From NCBI GenBank assembly GCA_016927095.1, contig JAFGNI010000374.1:1-13744 (forward strand): 13,744 nt of DNA, read 5' to 3'. Below the pieces are notes generated by a model, which saw only the letters and a list, made by a program, of their open reading frames with translations, had not been told where the DNA came from and did not search any database. The first letter of the stretch is position 1; each line of letters begins with the position of its first letter. The stretch is from Anaerolineae bacterium (lineage in GTDB: Bacteria; Chloroflexota; Anaerolineae; B4-G1; SLSP01). Positions 6,156-13,744 of the stretch are shown piece by piece. Both the position numbers and the translations under genes were made by a program.

Positions 6156-6243
6156 GTACCAATGTACCTGCGTGCCGACGTGCAAACGTTGAAGCGTTTC
6201 AACGTTTGCACGTTTCAGCGTTCACACGTTTACACGTTCACAT
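6156..6243 (+). repeat. 8-bp-period tandem array (GTNNNNAC-type units)
   Basis: Eleven consecutive 8-bp units all begin with GT, and most end in AC or GC (for example GTGCAAAC, GTTTCAAC, GTTTGCAC, GTTTACAC). Because GTNNNNAC is its own reverse complement at the ends, tandem units can also pair with each other. The array lies 19 bp before the serine hydrolase start and fills most of the 143-bp spacer. Confidence 0.85.
6180..6211. promoter_or_regulatory. Perfect 14-bp inverted repeat within the octamer array
   Basis: GTGCAAACGTTGAA (6180-6193) is followed by GCGT and then its exact reverse complement (6198-6211). It spans exactly four octamer units. As DNA it could be a dyad operator; as RNA it would be a stable hairpin 51 nt before the start codon of the serine hydrolase. 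The symmetry is certain, but the function is not. Confidence 0.55.
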
Positions 6244-6250
6244 CATATCG

Positions 6251-6255
6251 AGGAG
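6251..6255 (+). promoter_or_regulatory. Ribosome-binding site AGGAG for the serine hydrolase
   Basis: AGGAG lies 7 nt before the ATG at 6263. It rules out upstream in-frame starts inside the octamer array; the ATG at 6258 is in another frame. Confidence 0.7.
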
Positions 6256-6262
6256 CTATGCC

Positions 6263-7744
6263 ATGTCCGATAATCCATTACCTTTCAGCACGCCTGAGAC
6301 ACAGGGGATTTCGTCCCGGGCCATCTTGGATTTCGTCAACACCGCAGAGGCTGAGATCGATGCCCTGCACAGCTTCATCTTGGTGCGGCACGGTCACCGG
6401 GTGGCGCAGGGCTGGTGGGCGCCCTACGCGCCGGAGCTGCCCCACATGCTCTTCTCTCTGAGTAAGAGCTTCACCTCGACGGCGGTGGGGCTGGCCGTAG
6501 CTGATGGCCTGCTCAGCGTCGACGATCCGGTGATCCGGTTCTTTCCCGATGATCTGCCTGACGAGATCGGCGACAACCTGGCAGCGATGAAGGTACGTCA
6601 CCTGCTCTCGATGTCCACAGGCCACGAGGAGGAGCCCACGGGGAAGATGGAGTCGGCGGAGGACGGAAACTGGGCGAAGCCCTTCCTGGCGCAGCCAGTG
6701 GTGCACGAGCCTGGCACGCACTTCCTCTACAATACGGGCGCCTCCTATATGTTGTCGGCGATCGTACAGTCCCTGACCGGACAGACGATCCTCGACTATC
6801 TGACCCCACGGATCTTGGAGCCGCTGGGCATCGAAGGCGCCGTCTGGGACACCTGCCCGCGCGGCATCAACATCGGCGGGTTCGGCCTGTGGATCAGGAC
6901 CGAGGACATCGCGCGCTTTGGCCAGCTCTACCTTCAGAAGGGGATGTGGCAGGGCGAGCAGCTGCTCCCGGCGGCGTGGGTCGAGGAGGCGACGTTGTCC
7001 CAGATCGACAACGCGCCCAACGACAACGTCGAGTGGGAGCAGGGGTACGGCTACCAGTTCTGGATGTGCCGTCACAACGCCTACCGCGGCGACGGCGCCT
7101 TTGGGCAGTACTGCATCGTGATGCCTGACCAGGACGCCGTGCTGGCGATCACCAGCGGCGTGAGCGACATGCAGGCTGTCTTCAATCTGGTCTGGGACAA
7201 GCTGCTGTCGGCGATGAAGCCCACCGCGTTGTCGAAGGATGAGGCGGCCCGCGTGATGTTGGTGGACAAGCTGGCGGACCTGGCGATGCCGCCGCTCCAG
7301 GGGCAGGTGTTGCCCGAGGAGACCGTCCAGGCTCAGATTGCGGGCAAGACCTTCGCTTTTGACCTCGATGCGCAGCGTGTGGACGACGAACGCCATATGC
7401 CCCCGCCGGAGGCGCAGCTGCTGAAGTCGATTGCCTTCGGCTTTGACGCTGAGGGGGGCACCATAGCGATCACCGACGGGCGCGGGCCGCAGCCTGTGGC
7501 ATTTGGGTTCGGTGCGTGGCGCAAGGGCACCACGATGCTGGGCGATGATGCGCCGCGGCGCGTCGCTGCGAGCGGCGCGTGGCTGGACGACAGGACATTG
7601 GCGGTGAAGCTCTGTTTCTATGAGACGCCGTTCCGACCCACGATCACATGTGCCTTCGACGGCGATGAGCTCCAGTACCAGTTCACGTCGAACGTGGGCT
7701 TCGGCCTGCGGGAGCGACCGGTGCTGGTGGCCAAGGCGGTCTAG
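6263..7744 (+). CDS. Beta-lactamase-family serine hydrolase (class C / esterase type)
   Basis: The protein is 493 aa from the ATG at 6263. The beta-lactamase/PBP-like fold (PF00144 type) covers about residues 10-320. The SxxK motif is S65-L-S-K68 in LFSLSKSFTSTAVG, giving nucleophile S65 and general base K68. The second motif is Y156-N-T in FLYNTGASYMLSAIV, followed by the family sequence LTGQTILDYLTPRILEPLGI. The third-motif region is RGDGAFGQYCIVMP (~275-288). The C-terminal ~150 residues form a separate, probably beta-rich domain. There is no signal peptide, which argues against a periplasmic beta-lactamase; relatives include esterases, peptidases and amide hydrolases such as 6-aminohexanoate-dimer hydrolase. 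The substrate is unknown. The next gene starts 64 bp downstream, so co-transcription is plausible. Confidence 0.88.
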   Translation: MSDNPLPFSTPETQGISSRAILDFVNTAEAEIDALHSFILVRHGHRVAQGWWAPYAPELPHMLFSLSKSFTSTAVGLAVADGLLSVDDPVIRFFPDDLPDEIGDNLAAMKVRHLLSMSTGHEEEPTGKMESAEDGNWAKPFLAQPVVHEPGTHFLYNTGASYMLSAIVQSLTGQTILDYLTPRILEPLGIEGAVWDTCPRGINIGGFGLWIRTEDIARFGQLYLQKGMWQGEQLLPAAWVEEATLSQIDNAPNDNVEWEQGYGYQFWMCRHNAYRGDGAFGQYCIVMPDQDAVLAITSGVSDMQAVFNLVWDKLLSAMKPTALSKDEAARVMLVDKLADLAMPPLQGQVLPEETVQAQIAGKTFAFDLDAQRVDDERHMPPPEAQLLKSIAFGFDAEGGTIAITDGRGPQPVAFGFGAWRKGTTMLGDDAPRRVAASGAWLDDRTLAVKLCFYETPFRPTITCAFDGDELQYQFTSNVGFGLRERPVLVAKAV

Positions 7745-7808
7745 AGTCCGCCGGCGTGTGCCGCCAGGGCATAGTGCGCCCCACCGGTGCCGAAAGGGCT
7801 ATGCAAGT

Positions 7809-8600
7809 ATGGGGCTGAACAACGTTAGATTGGTCGCGTTCTCGCCGACGGGGACGACCAAGCAGGTACTGGCAGCGATCGCGGAGGGGCTCGGCGCCGC
7901 GTCCGTAGCATGGCTGGACCTGACGCCGCCGGCGGCGGATGGGCTAGATCCCGTGACGCTGACCGACGATGTCGTCGTGATCGGTGCACCGGTCTACGCG
8001 GGGCGCATTCCGGAGACGGCGATGGCGCGGCTGCAGGCGGTCCGCGGCGAGGCGACGCCGGCGGTCTTGGTCGCCGTCTACGGCAATCGCGCCTTTGAGG
8101 ACGCGCTGCTGGAGCTGGCGGATTGGGTCGGGGCTGCGGGATTCATCTCCATCGCCGGTGCAGCCTTCATCGGCGAGCACTCCTACGATACCGATGCGAC
8201 GCCGATTGCGACGGGGCGCCCCGACGCGGCGGATCGCGAGAAGGCGGTCGCCTTTGGCGCGGCGGTGGCTGCGCGCCTGGCGGCCTCAGAGAGACTCAAG
8301 CAAGTGGCGATGCCGGGAGGCCGACCCTACCGCGAGCGCCATCACGGTGAACCGATTGCGCCGGTCACCCTGCCGGAGCGCTGCACGCTCTGCGGGCTGT
8401 GCGAAGATGCCTGTCCCACGGCGGCGATCACGGTGGGGGAGGACGTGGTCACGGAGGCCGGAGCCTGCATCCGGTGCTGCGCTTGCGTCAAGGTCTGCCC
8501 GACCGGTGCCCGCGTGATGACCGATGCGCGCATCCTGCGCACGGCGCGATGGCTGGCCCGCGAGCACGGTGCGCGGAAGGAGCCGGAGGTGTTCTTGTAG
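7809..8600 (+). CDS. EFR1-family ferredoxin (flavodoxin-like domain plus two [4Fe-4S] clusters)
   Basis: The protein is 263 aa from the ATG at 7809; AAAGGG lies 10 nt upstream, and protein-like sequence begins here although the frame is open earlier. The N-terminal half is flavodoxin-like: FSPTGTTKQVLAAI (~11-24) is the FMN-phosphate loop, and VVVIGAPVYAGRIPE (~55-69) and VAVYGNRAFEDALLEL (~88-103) are further flavin contacts. The C-terminal part holds two ferredoxin motifs: C192-x2-C195-x2-C198-x3-C202-P, and C220-x2-C223-x2-C226-x3-C230-P with an extra C224. The layout matches EFR1 proteins, which are thought to move electrons in the cytoplasm; the partner is not evident here. It follows the serine hydrolase by 64 bp and converges on the giant minus-strand gene. 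Confidence 0.9.
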   Translation: MGLNNVRLVAFSPTGTTKQVLAAIAEGLGAASVAWLDLTPPAADGLDPVTLTDDVVVIGAPVYAGRIPETAMARLQAVRGEATPAVLVAVYGNRAFEDALLELADWVGAAGFISIAGAAFIGEHSYDTDATPIATGRPDAADREKAVAFGAAVAARLAASERLKQVAMPGGRPYRERHHGEPIAPVTLPERCTLCGLCEDACPTAAITVGEDVVTEAGACIRCCACVKVCPTGARVMTDARILRTARWLAREHGARKEPEVFL

Positions 8601-8700
8601 GGATGCCGGAAGCCGGCTGCTGGATGGTGGATGTCTAGTGCGGCGTGCTCGATGGGTTGGGGTGGCCCGGCAAGAGAGGGCGCCAGATAGCCTGTTGGCG

Positions 8701-8733
8701 GGCGGGGGCAGTCCCTTAGGGACTGCCCCCGCC
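8701..8733. terminator. Likely bidirectional terminator hairpin between convergent genes
   Basis: A perfect 15-bp stem (left arm GGCGGGGGCAGTCCC) is closed by a TTA loop. It lies 100 bp after the EFR1 gene and 77 bp after the end of the minus-strand gene. Neither side has a clear T-run, so it is not a textbook intrinsic terminator. Its position and stability still favour transcription termination or mRNA 3'-end protection for both genes. Confidence 0.65.
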
Positions 8734-8809
8734 GTGTGATTCTGATATGAGCAGCGCCGGTCTGCCGTTGTCGGCGGCTGCCCTGATGCTAGTTGCGCCT
8801 GCCTGTCGC

Positions 8810-11800
8810 TTAGGGTGCTCGCATGACGAGCGGCAGGTAGACCTCGTAGAGCTTGACGGTGACAGTATCGGTCGCCGTCACCCCTTCGGGCGTACAGAGA
8901 TTGTATGCAGTCAGCATCACCGACTTTGCACCGTCACTCGCATAGGTGTGCTGGACCGCCGGCGTGGTCACCGTCGCCGTCTGGCCGTCGCCGAAGGTCC
9001 AGCTGTAGGTGATGGGACCGGTGGCGTTGAGCGGCGCCGTCGTGGCATTGAACGCGACGGCTGTGTTGATCAGCGGATGCTCCGGCGCGAAGGTGAAGTC
9101 TGCGCTCGCGAGCGGCGTGCACGCCGACGTGACGATGATGGTGAGGGTGGCGTCATCGGTGAAGCCACAACCGTCCGTGACCGTGAGCTTCACTTGGTAG
9201 GTGTCCACGGCGTCGAAGGTGTGGGTCGGGTTCTGGTCCGTGCTCGTGTCGCCATCATCGAAGTCCCAGGCCCAGCTCACGATACCCGTGCCGTCCGTGG
9301 TGCTGGCGTCGGTGAAGTCGACCGTGGTGCCTTGCACGACGGAGAGGGCACTGGCCTCGAAGCCAGCCGTCAGCGCGGGCGCCAGCACGGTCAGCTGGAC
9401 CGGCACACCTGTTGCAGACGGCCCTTCGGCACTGGTGACGCCGTAGTCGACGTTGGTCACGGTGCCCACCGTGCAGGGCAGGTTCCCACGGAACCAGCCG
9501 GTCGCTGTGCCGCCCTGGGCGGTCAGGGACCCCAGGTTCCAGGTGACCAACCCGGCTGCCGCGCTGCCGTTCGTCTGGACATTCGTGAGGCCACCTGGCA
9601 CGGTATCCGTCAACACGACGCTTGTGGCGGTGCTGTTGCCGGTGTTGACGACGTCGAGCGTGTAGGTCACCGGCATGCCGGCTACGCGGTTGCTCTCGTA
9701 GGCCTTGCTCACCTCGAAGTGGGGCAGGTCGATGGCGAAGGTGGCGCGGCTGGTGTTGTTGGTGTAGAAGGGTTCGGTGTCGCTGACCGGCTCGCTGCTG
9801 GCTACCTCGGCCTCGTTACTGAAGGTATCCAGCCCCGTAGCGGTGGGCGGGATGCGCAGTGTCACGAGGAGCTCGTCCTCTTGGCCTGCGGGCATACCGC
9901 CGGTGTCCCAGGCCACGTGGGTCCCATCGTCGCGGTCCGGTGCGTAGGGCGCCCAGCCCCACGAGCGGCGCGTCGCGGTGATGAACTCAAAGCCACTGGG
10001 CAGCGTGTCGGTGAGCCAGACGCTGCCCTGCGTGTTCCACCACCACTCGTGGCCTTGGTGGTCGTTGCCGAAGCGCAGGCTGAAAGTGACCAACTCGCCG
10101 GGCAGAAGGTCGCCGCCCACCAGCGTTTTCTGGACCCACAGATCCGGACCCGTGGTGAGGGTCACCGTGTCCACGTTGTCATCGGGATTGGTGTCGCTGC
10201 CGACGAGCGTGACCTCTGCCGTGTTGGTGAAGACGAGGCCGAAGGGCAGTGGTTCGGTGTTGGCGATCAGGCCGAAGTTGAAGCCCGGCGACCAGCCTGG
10301 CTCGAGGAGCTCCAGCGTGATCGTGAAGTGGTCACCGTTGTCGCGCCAGTCCCACCACTGCCAGAAGTTGCCGCCCACGCCACCGTCCAGGACCATGTCC
10401 GTGGGATAGGTGTCGGTCACCGTGACATCGTGAACCGCTTCGTCGCCCACGTTCTCGACGGTGAGCCAGTAGCCGGCGCGGCGGGTGTTCTCGCCCCCGT
10501 CATCCCACTGCCCCTCTTTGCGCACGCGCAGGTTCGGGCCGTGGTCGCGGAGCGTCTCGGTCCAGCTGCTCGCGTTGTCGTCGCAGGTGTCCTCCCCGGA
10601 GAGGCATGTGGCCTCAGCGGTGTTGACCAGCACGGTGCCGGGCACGGCGTCCGGATCAACCATCAGTCCCACCTCGTAGTTGGCGCTGTATCCGCTGTCC
10701 AGTCCCTCGGCGACTTCCCACACCAGTTGGTTCGTGCCGACATGGGTCGGCGTGACGAAGTACTGCCCAGACTGATCCTGGCGCCAGATCCACGCGAGGC
10801 TCGTGGAGATCGGCAGAGTCTCAGTGATGGTGAAGGCGCCCACGGGTTGGTTGCCGTTGTTGTGGATATAGACCCAGTACTGCAGGGTGCCACCGGGCAC
10901 GAGCTGGCCACTGCCCCAGTTCTTGTTGAGGCTCAAGTTTGTATGCGGATTGCCGACCTGACCCCACCACGGCGCCTCGTTGTCATCGCTGCTGAGATCG
11001 TTGGCGGCGGTGATGGTCGCCGTGTTGGAGATCGGCATGCCGGGCCAGGCGGCTGCGTCCACCTTGGCCCGCAGGTAGACCTCACTGCACCAGCCGGCGG
11101 GCATAGAGGGCCTGGCAACTACCAGCTGGTGGTCACTGCTGCTCACCTCATACCAGCCTGGATGTTGGGCCCACCAGTACTGAAGTGTCAGCGAGAGCGG
11201 CAGCGTATCGGTGACGGTCACCTCAGTGCTGCCCGTCGAGCCATAGCTGCAGGTGTTGACGCTGAAGACGACATCCCCATCCGGCGCGGGATCACCGGTC
11301 CACGCCCACTTACCCACGTTGAGATAGGTGTCGTTGCCGGCGACCTCATCGCTCCACTCCGCGCGCTTCTCCCAGTCGTCTCCTTGATCAAAGGGATCGC
11401 TCGTGGCGATTTCTGCGGTGTTTGTGACGCGCTCACCTACGGAAGCCGTAACCTCGGCGAAGAGGTTGAACCAGATCCAGTCCCCCGGGTCGACGGTTCC
11501 GAGATCCCAGACTACTTGGTTGCCGCTACCCGTGTGAGCGAAGCCGGAGGTGTCGGTGAGGTAGGTCATCCCCTGGAGGGTTTCGGTGATGACGACATCT
11601 GGGGCAGGGGCATCGCCTTCGTTGCGGTACTGCACGGAGAAGACGGCGTTGCCTCCCTCGGCAACCCGGTTGCCATCCAACCCCTTCTGCACGCGCAGAT
11701 AGGGCGCGGGGTTCGCAGGACGGTATTGCACCTGATCGCCGTCGGGCTCTACGTAGACGACCACGACCTGTTGCCCAGGCGTGATATCCCACCTGCCGCG

Positions 11801-13744
11801 GAAGTCGCAGACGAATTCCTCCCCAACGGGGGCGATGTAGCCGACATCGATACCCGGTGCGTTGTTCTCGTGGATCTCGCACCGGACGAACAGATCCTCA
11901 GAGTACCACGACACATCGAGCGTGCCGGTGATCAGGTCGTACGCCACGTCAAGGGTGGCGTCGATAGTGCCGACCTGGACGTTGGTGCTATCGTTGTTGT
12001 CCAGCGTGGCATATACCCAATCGCCCGGCACAACGTCAGGCTGCTCAGGATACCACTCGTGGTGGTGGGTTGAGAAGCCGCTGCTCCCGCCCCACCAGGG
12101 CCAGGTCTCCGTGGTGATCTCGACCGTGGCCTTGATGCTGCCGATTGAGTCTGTGACGGTGATCCAGCCCGTGTGGCCCGGCTCGTAGTTACCATCCACA
12201 CCATCTTCGCTGTAGTCCACCCTGACAAGGAGGTCTTGCGCTGCGAAGCGACGGTGGAACATAACGTCCGCGTAGTCGCGCATCGTCAGATAGCGAACGT
12301 GGCCCTCAGCACCGCGCGGGATATCGGCATACGTCGCGACGTATTCGCCCGCGGCATTGGTCCACACCTCCTGATAGCCGCCGTTCCAGTAATCTTCAAC
12401 CCGCACCTGCTCGTTGGCAACGCTGTCGATCTGGCCCCAGACCTGGTCAGTCGTCGAGTCGGCCTCGGCGGAGAAGGGGTCGGGGACGACGATCGTTACC
12501 GGCTGGACGCCCTCACCCGCTTCGACGACGATGGTATCGCCGGGCCAGATGGGGCCGATGTCGCCGGTGTCGCCAGTGTTCCAGCAGCCATTGCAGCCGG
12601 GATCGCCCCAGACGGTGACCTGGGTGTAGGGCGTCGTGATCGTGACCGTGCCGGGCACGCCTTCACCCCACATGTCCGCGTGCTCGGTTCCTAGCCACAT
12701 CTCCGCGCGGCGCACCTCGCCGCCGCTGAAGGCTACGTCTGAGTATTCGTTGTCGGCAGGATCGACGTCGTCCGTCAGCGGCGTGATCTCCACCGTGTTG
12801 GTATACCAGCGCAGCGGCTCGCCAATGACGACTTCATCGAGGTTGGCGTTGAACTCGAGGATGCCGCGCTCTCCCGGATAGAGCTCCGAGAAGTGCCAGG
12901 CCAGCAGGTCGCTGTTTTCCGTTGTCTCAACCAGCCGGTCGTAAGGCAGGTCATTCAGGTTCCACCAGCCGTCCCAAGCGGTATCGACCGGGAGCGTATC
13001 CGTGACCCATACGTCTGAAACGGTCTCGTCGCCCAGGTTGTAAAACACGACGCGGTAGCCCAGCTGCCCGTCGCCGTTCCACCAGTGCTCTTTGGACACG
13101 TTCAGGTTGGGGCCGTTGGGATTGAGCGTCACGCTGTAACAGCTCTCGTTATTCTCCGGCGCGCCGTCTTCACCGTCGGTGCCGATCACAGCGCAGTTGG
13201 CGACCTGATCGCCGGCTTCGAGCGTATCCGAGATAGCCATCTGGACGTGGAACCAACGGCTCTCGTTAACCCCCAGCTCGCCCAAGTCCCAGACGAGGGC
13301 GTTGCCCACCATCGCCGGGTCGGGCAACGGTTCATTCTCGCCAGGCTGCCCGCCGCCCCAATGGGCGTACTCGTAGGTCAGGCCTGCAGGGACGGTCTCG
13401 GTGACCCAGACGCGCGATGCGGTGTTGCCCTGGTTCGCGTACCAGATGAAGTAGTTGATCCCACCGCCGGGCACCGGCACGCCGGCGTGCATCGACTTCG
13501 ACAGCGTAAGGTCATACCGTTCGCCGCTCACGGTCGCATCCTGATTGAGGCGCTCATTGTTCTCAGGCTGTGCGTCGTCCGGCGTGGTCACGACGACGTG
13601 GTTGTCCAGCGGCGTGCCCAGCGGGGCCTCGGGGTCGAGCGACAGGCGCAGGTTGATGTGCTGGCACCAGTCGCCTGGAAGGCCCGGCGCGTAGAGCGCG
13701 AACTGCCCGCCTGTGGTGACCACCTCGGTCCAGAGGGCTTGGGG
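8810..13744 (-). CDS. Giant DUF11 / PKD-repeat surface protein (5'-partial)
   Basis: The reading frame continues through the right edge, so the N-terminus and signal peptide are missing; at least 1644 aa are present. Numbering below is from the codon at 13721-13723. There are eight DUF11-type Ig-like repeats plus one partial, with the signature xxVxK...YxxxVxNxGxxxxxxVxVTDTLP...VWDLG...NTAEV...DDN. They start near residues 70, 205, 673, 798, 927, 1062, 1192 and 1333. A different block (~338-668) interrupts the series with two copies of a ~172-aa unit. Two PKD domains follow: ~1450-1533 with SWAWDFDDGDTS, and ~1536-1625 with YSWTFGDG. The end is EVYLPLVMRAP; there is no LPXTG or TM-plus-basic-tail anchor. 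Tryptophan is very frequent (about 70). The likely role is an exported adhesion or cell-wall-layer protein; no enzyme motif was seen. Confidence 0.88.
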   Translation of the reverse strand, partial: PQALWTEVVTTGGQFALYAPGLPGDWCQHINLRLSLDPEAPLGTPLDNHVVVTTPDDAQPENNERLNQDATVSGERYDLTLSKSMHAGVPVPGGGINYFIWYANQGNTASRVWVTETVPAGLTYEYAHWGGGQPGENEPLPDPAMVGNALVWDLGELGVNESRWFHVQMAISDTLEAGDQVANCAVIGTDGEDGAPENNESCYSVTLNPNGPNLNVSKEHWWNGDGQLGYRVVFYNLGDETVSDVWVTDTLPVDTAWDGWWNLNDLPYDRLVETTENSDLLAWHFSELYPGERGILEFNANLDEVVIGEPLRWYTNTVEITPLTDDVDPADNEYSDVAFSGGEVRRAEMWLGTEHADMWGEGVPGTVTITTPYTQVTVWGDPGCNGCWNTGDTGDIGPIWPGDTIVVEAGEGVQPVTIVVPDPFSAEADSTTDQVWGQIDSVANEQVRVEDYWNGGYQEVWTNAAGEYVATYADIPRGAEGHVRYLTMRDYADVMFHRRFAAQDLLVRVDYSEDGVDGNYEPGHTGWITVTDSIGSIKATVEITTETWPWWGGSSGFSTHHHEWYPEQPDVVPGDWVYATLDNNDSTNVQVGTIDATLDVAYDLITGTLDVSWYSEDLFVRCEIHENNAPGIDVGYIAPVGEEFVCDFRGRWDITPGQQVVVVYVEPDGDQVQYRPANPAPYLRVQKGLDGNRVAEGGNAVFSVQYRNEGDAPAPDVVITETLQGMTYLTDTSGFAHTGSGNQVVWDLGTVDPGDWIWFNLFAEVTASVGERVTNTAEIATSDPFDQGDDWEKRAEWSDEVAGNDTYLNVGKWAWTGDPAPDGDVVFSVNTCSYGSTGSTEVTVTDTLPLSLTLQYWWAQHPGWYEVSSSDHQLVVARPSMPAGWCSEVYLRAKVDAAAWPGMPISNTATITAANDLSSDDNEAPWWGQVGNPHTNLSLNKNWGSGQLVPGGTLQYWVYIHNNGNQPVGAFTITETLPISTSLAWIWRQDQSGQYFVTPTHVGTNQLVWEVAEGLDSGYSANYEVGLMVDPDAVPGTVLVNTAEATCLSGEDTCDDNASSWTETLRDHGPNLRVRKEGQWDDGGENTRRAGYWLTVENVGDEAVHDVTVTDTYPTDMVLDGGVGGNFWQWWDWRDNGDHFTITLELLEPGWSPGFNFGLIANTEPLPFGLVFTNTAEVTLVGSDTNPDDNVDTVTLTTGPDLWVQKTLVGGDLLPGELVTFSLRFGNDHQGHEWWWNTQGSVWLTDTLPSGFEFITATRRSWGWAPYAPDRDDGTHVAWDTGGMPAGQEDELLVTLRIPPTATGLDTFSNEAEVASSEPVSDTEPFYTNNTSRATFAIDLPHFEVSKAYESNRVAGMPVTYTLDVVNTGNSTATSVVLTDTVPGGLTNVQTNGSAAAGLVTWNLGSLTAQGGTATGWFRGNLPCTVGTVTNVDYGVTSAEGPSATGVPVQLTVLAPALTAGFEASALSVVQGTTVDFTDASTTDGTGIVSWAWDFDDGDTSTDQNPTHTFDAVDTYQVKLTVTDGCGFTDDATLTIIVTSACTPLASADFTFAPEHPLINTAVAFNATTAPLNATGPITYSWTFGDGQTATVTTPAVQHTYASDGAKSVMLTAYNLCTPEGVTATDTVTVKLYEVYLPLVMRAP

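Noticed and set aside
6156..6243. CRISPR array
   Set aside because: The period is 8 bp with no separate spacers, and there are no cas genes; the same applies to the arrays at 2650 and 4473.
6263..7744. True secreted class C beta-lactamase (antibiotic resistance)
   Set aside because: There is no signal peptide, an extra C-terminal domain is present, and the third motif is not a clear KTG. The broader serine hydrolase/esterase group fits better.
8810..8860. LPXTG or PEP-CTERM anchor on the giant surface protein
   Set aside because: The end is EVYLPLVMRAP. LPLVM is not LPXTG, and there is no PEP motif with a following transmembrane helix and Arg cluster.
8747..12073. Plus-strand open frame of 1108 codons opposite the giant DUF11 gene
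   Set aside because: Its first codon base faces the wobble base of the sense gene, so its stops would need TTA, CTA or TCA codons in the sense strand, which are rare in high-GC genes. It ends exactly at a TCA serine codon of the sense gene (12071-12073). The translation is Arg/Gly/Val-rich with no domain pattern, while the minus strand shows clear DUF11 and PKD repeats.

Overview
The window is high-GC bacterial DNA of an accessory, repeat-rich kind. No rRNA, tRNA, phage or transposase gene was seen. The best guess for the source is a member of the Chloroflexota (Anaerolineae-like). This is an inference from two large modular extracellular proteins that end in the hydrophobic tail YLPMV/YLPLV, from DUF11/PKD/NHL/LamG architectures, and from an EFR1-type ferredoxin. 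No marker gene confirms it.

Layout. (1) Positions 2-1903, plus strand: the 3' part of a secreted fibronectin-III/NHL-propeller protein with a LamG lectin-like domain set inside one propeller blade. (2) Positions 1904-2354: a gene-free spacer with a strong 146-bp inverted-repeat structure and smaller palindromes. (3) Positions 2355-4465, plus strand: a tight three-gene unit of a SAM methyltransferase, a four-helix membrane protein and a LiaI/LiaF-like (DUF5668) membrane protein. The first gap is 10 bp and the last two genes overlap by 26 bp. (4) Positions 4466-4844: a repeat block with an 8-bp tandem array followed by eight alternating copies of GCCCAAGG/CCTTGGGC forming three hairpins. (5) Positions 4845-6119: a six-hairpin glycosidase-like protein. 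(6) Positions 6120-6262: a second kind of 8-bp array with a 32-bp dyad, ending just before a ribosome-binding site. (7) Positions 6263-8600: a beta-lactamase-family serine hydrolase, then an EFR1 flavodoxin/ferredoxin protein. (8) Positions 8701-8733: a perfect hairpin between convergent genes. (9) Positions 8810-13744, minus strand: most of a giant DUF11/PKD surface protein whose N-terminus lies outside the window.

How the genes work together. The two edge genes encode exported modular proteins. The inner genes are cytoplasmic or membrane proteins without an obvious common pathway. LiaI/LiaF-like membrane proteins elsewhere are linked to envelope-stress sensing, so the 2355-4465 unit may concern the envelope, but this is weak inference.

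The most unusual content is not a gene. Three arrays with the same 8-bp period but different unit sequences lie within 3.6 kb: one inside the methyltransferase coding sequence, one just after a stop codon, and one just before a start codon. A separate alternating palindromic octamer family lies between the second and third arrays. I did not find a convincing new defence or biosynthetic system.
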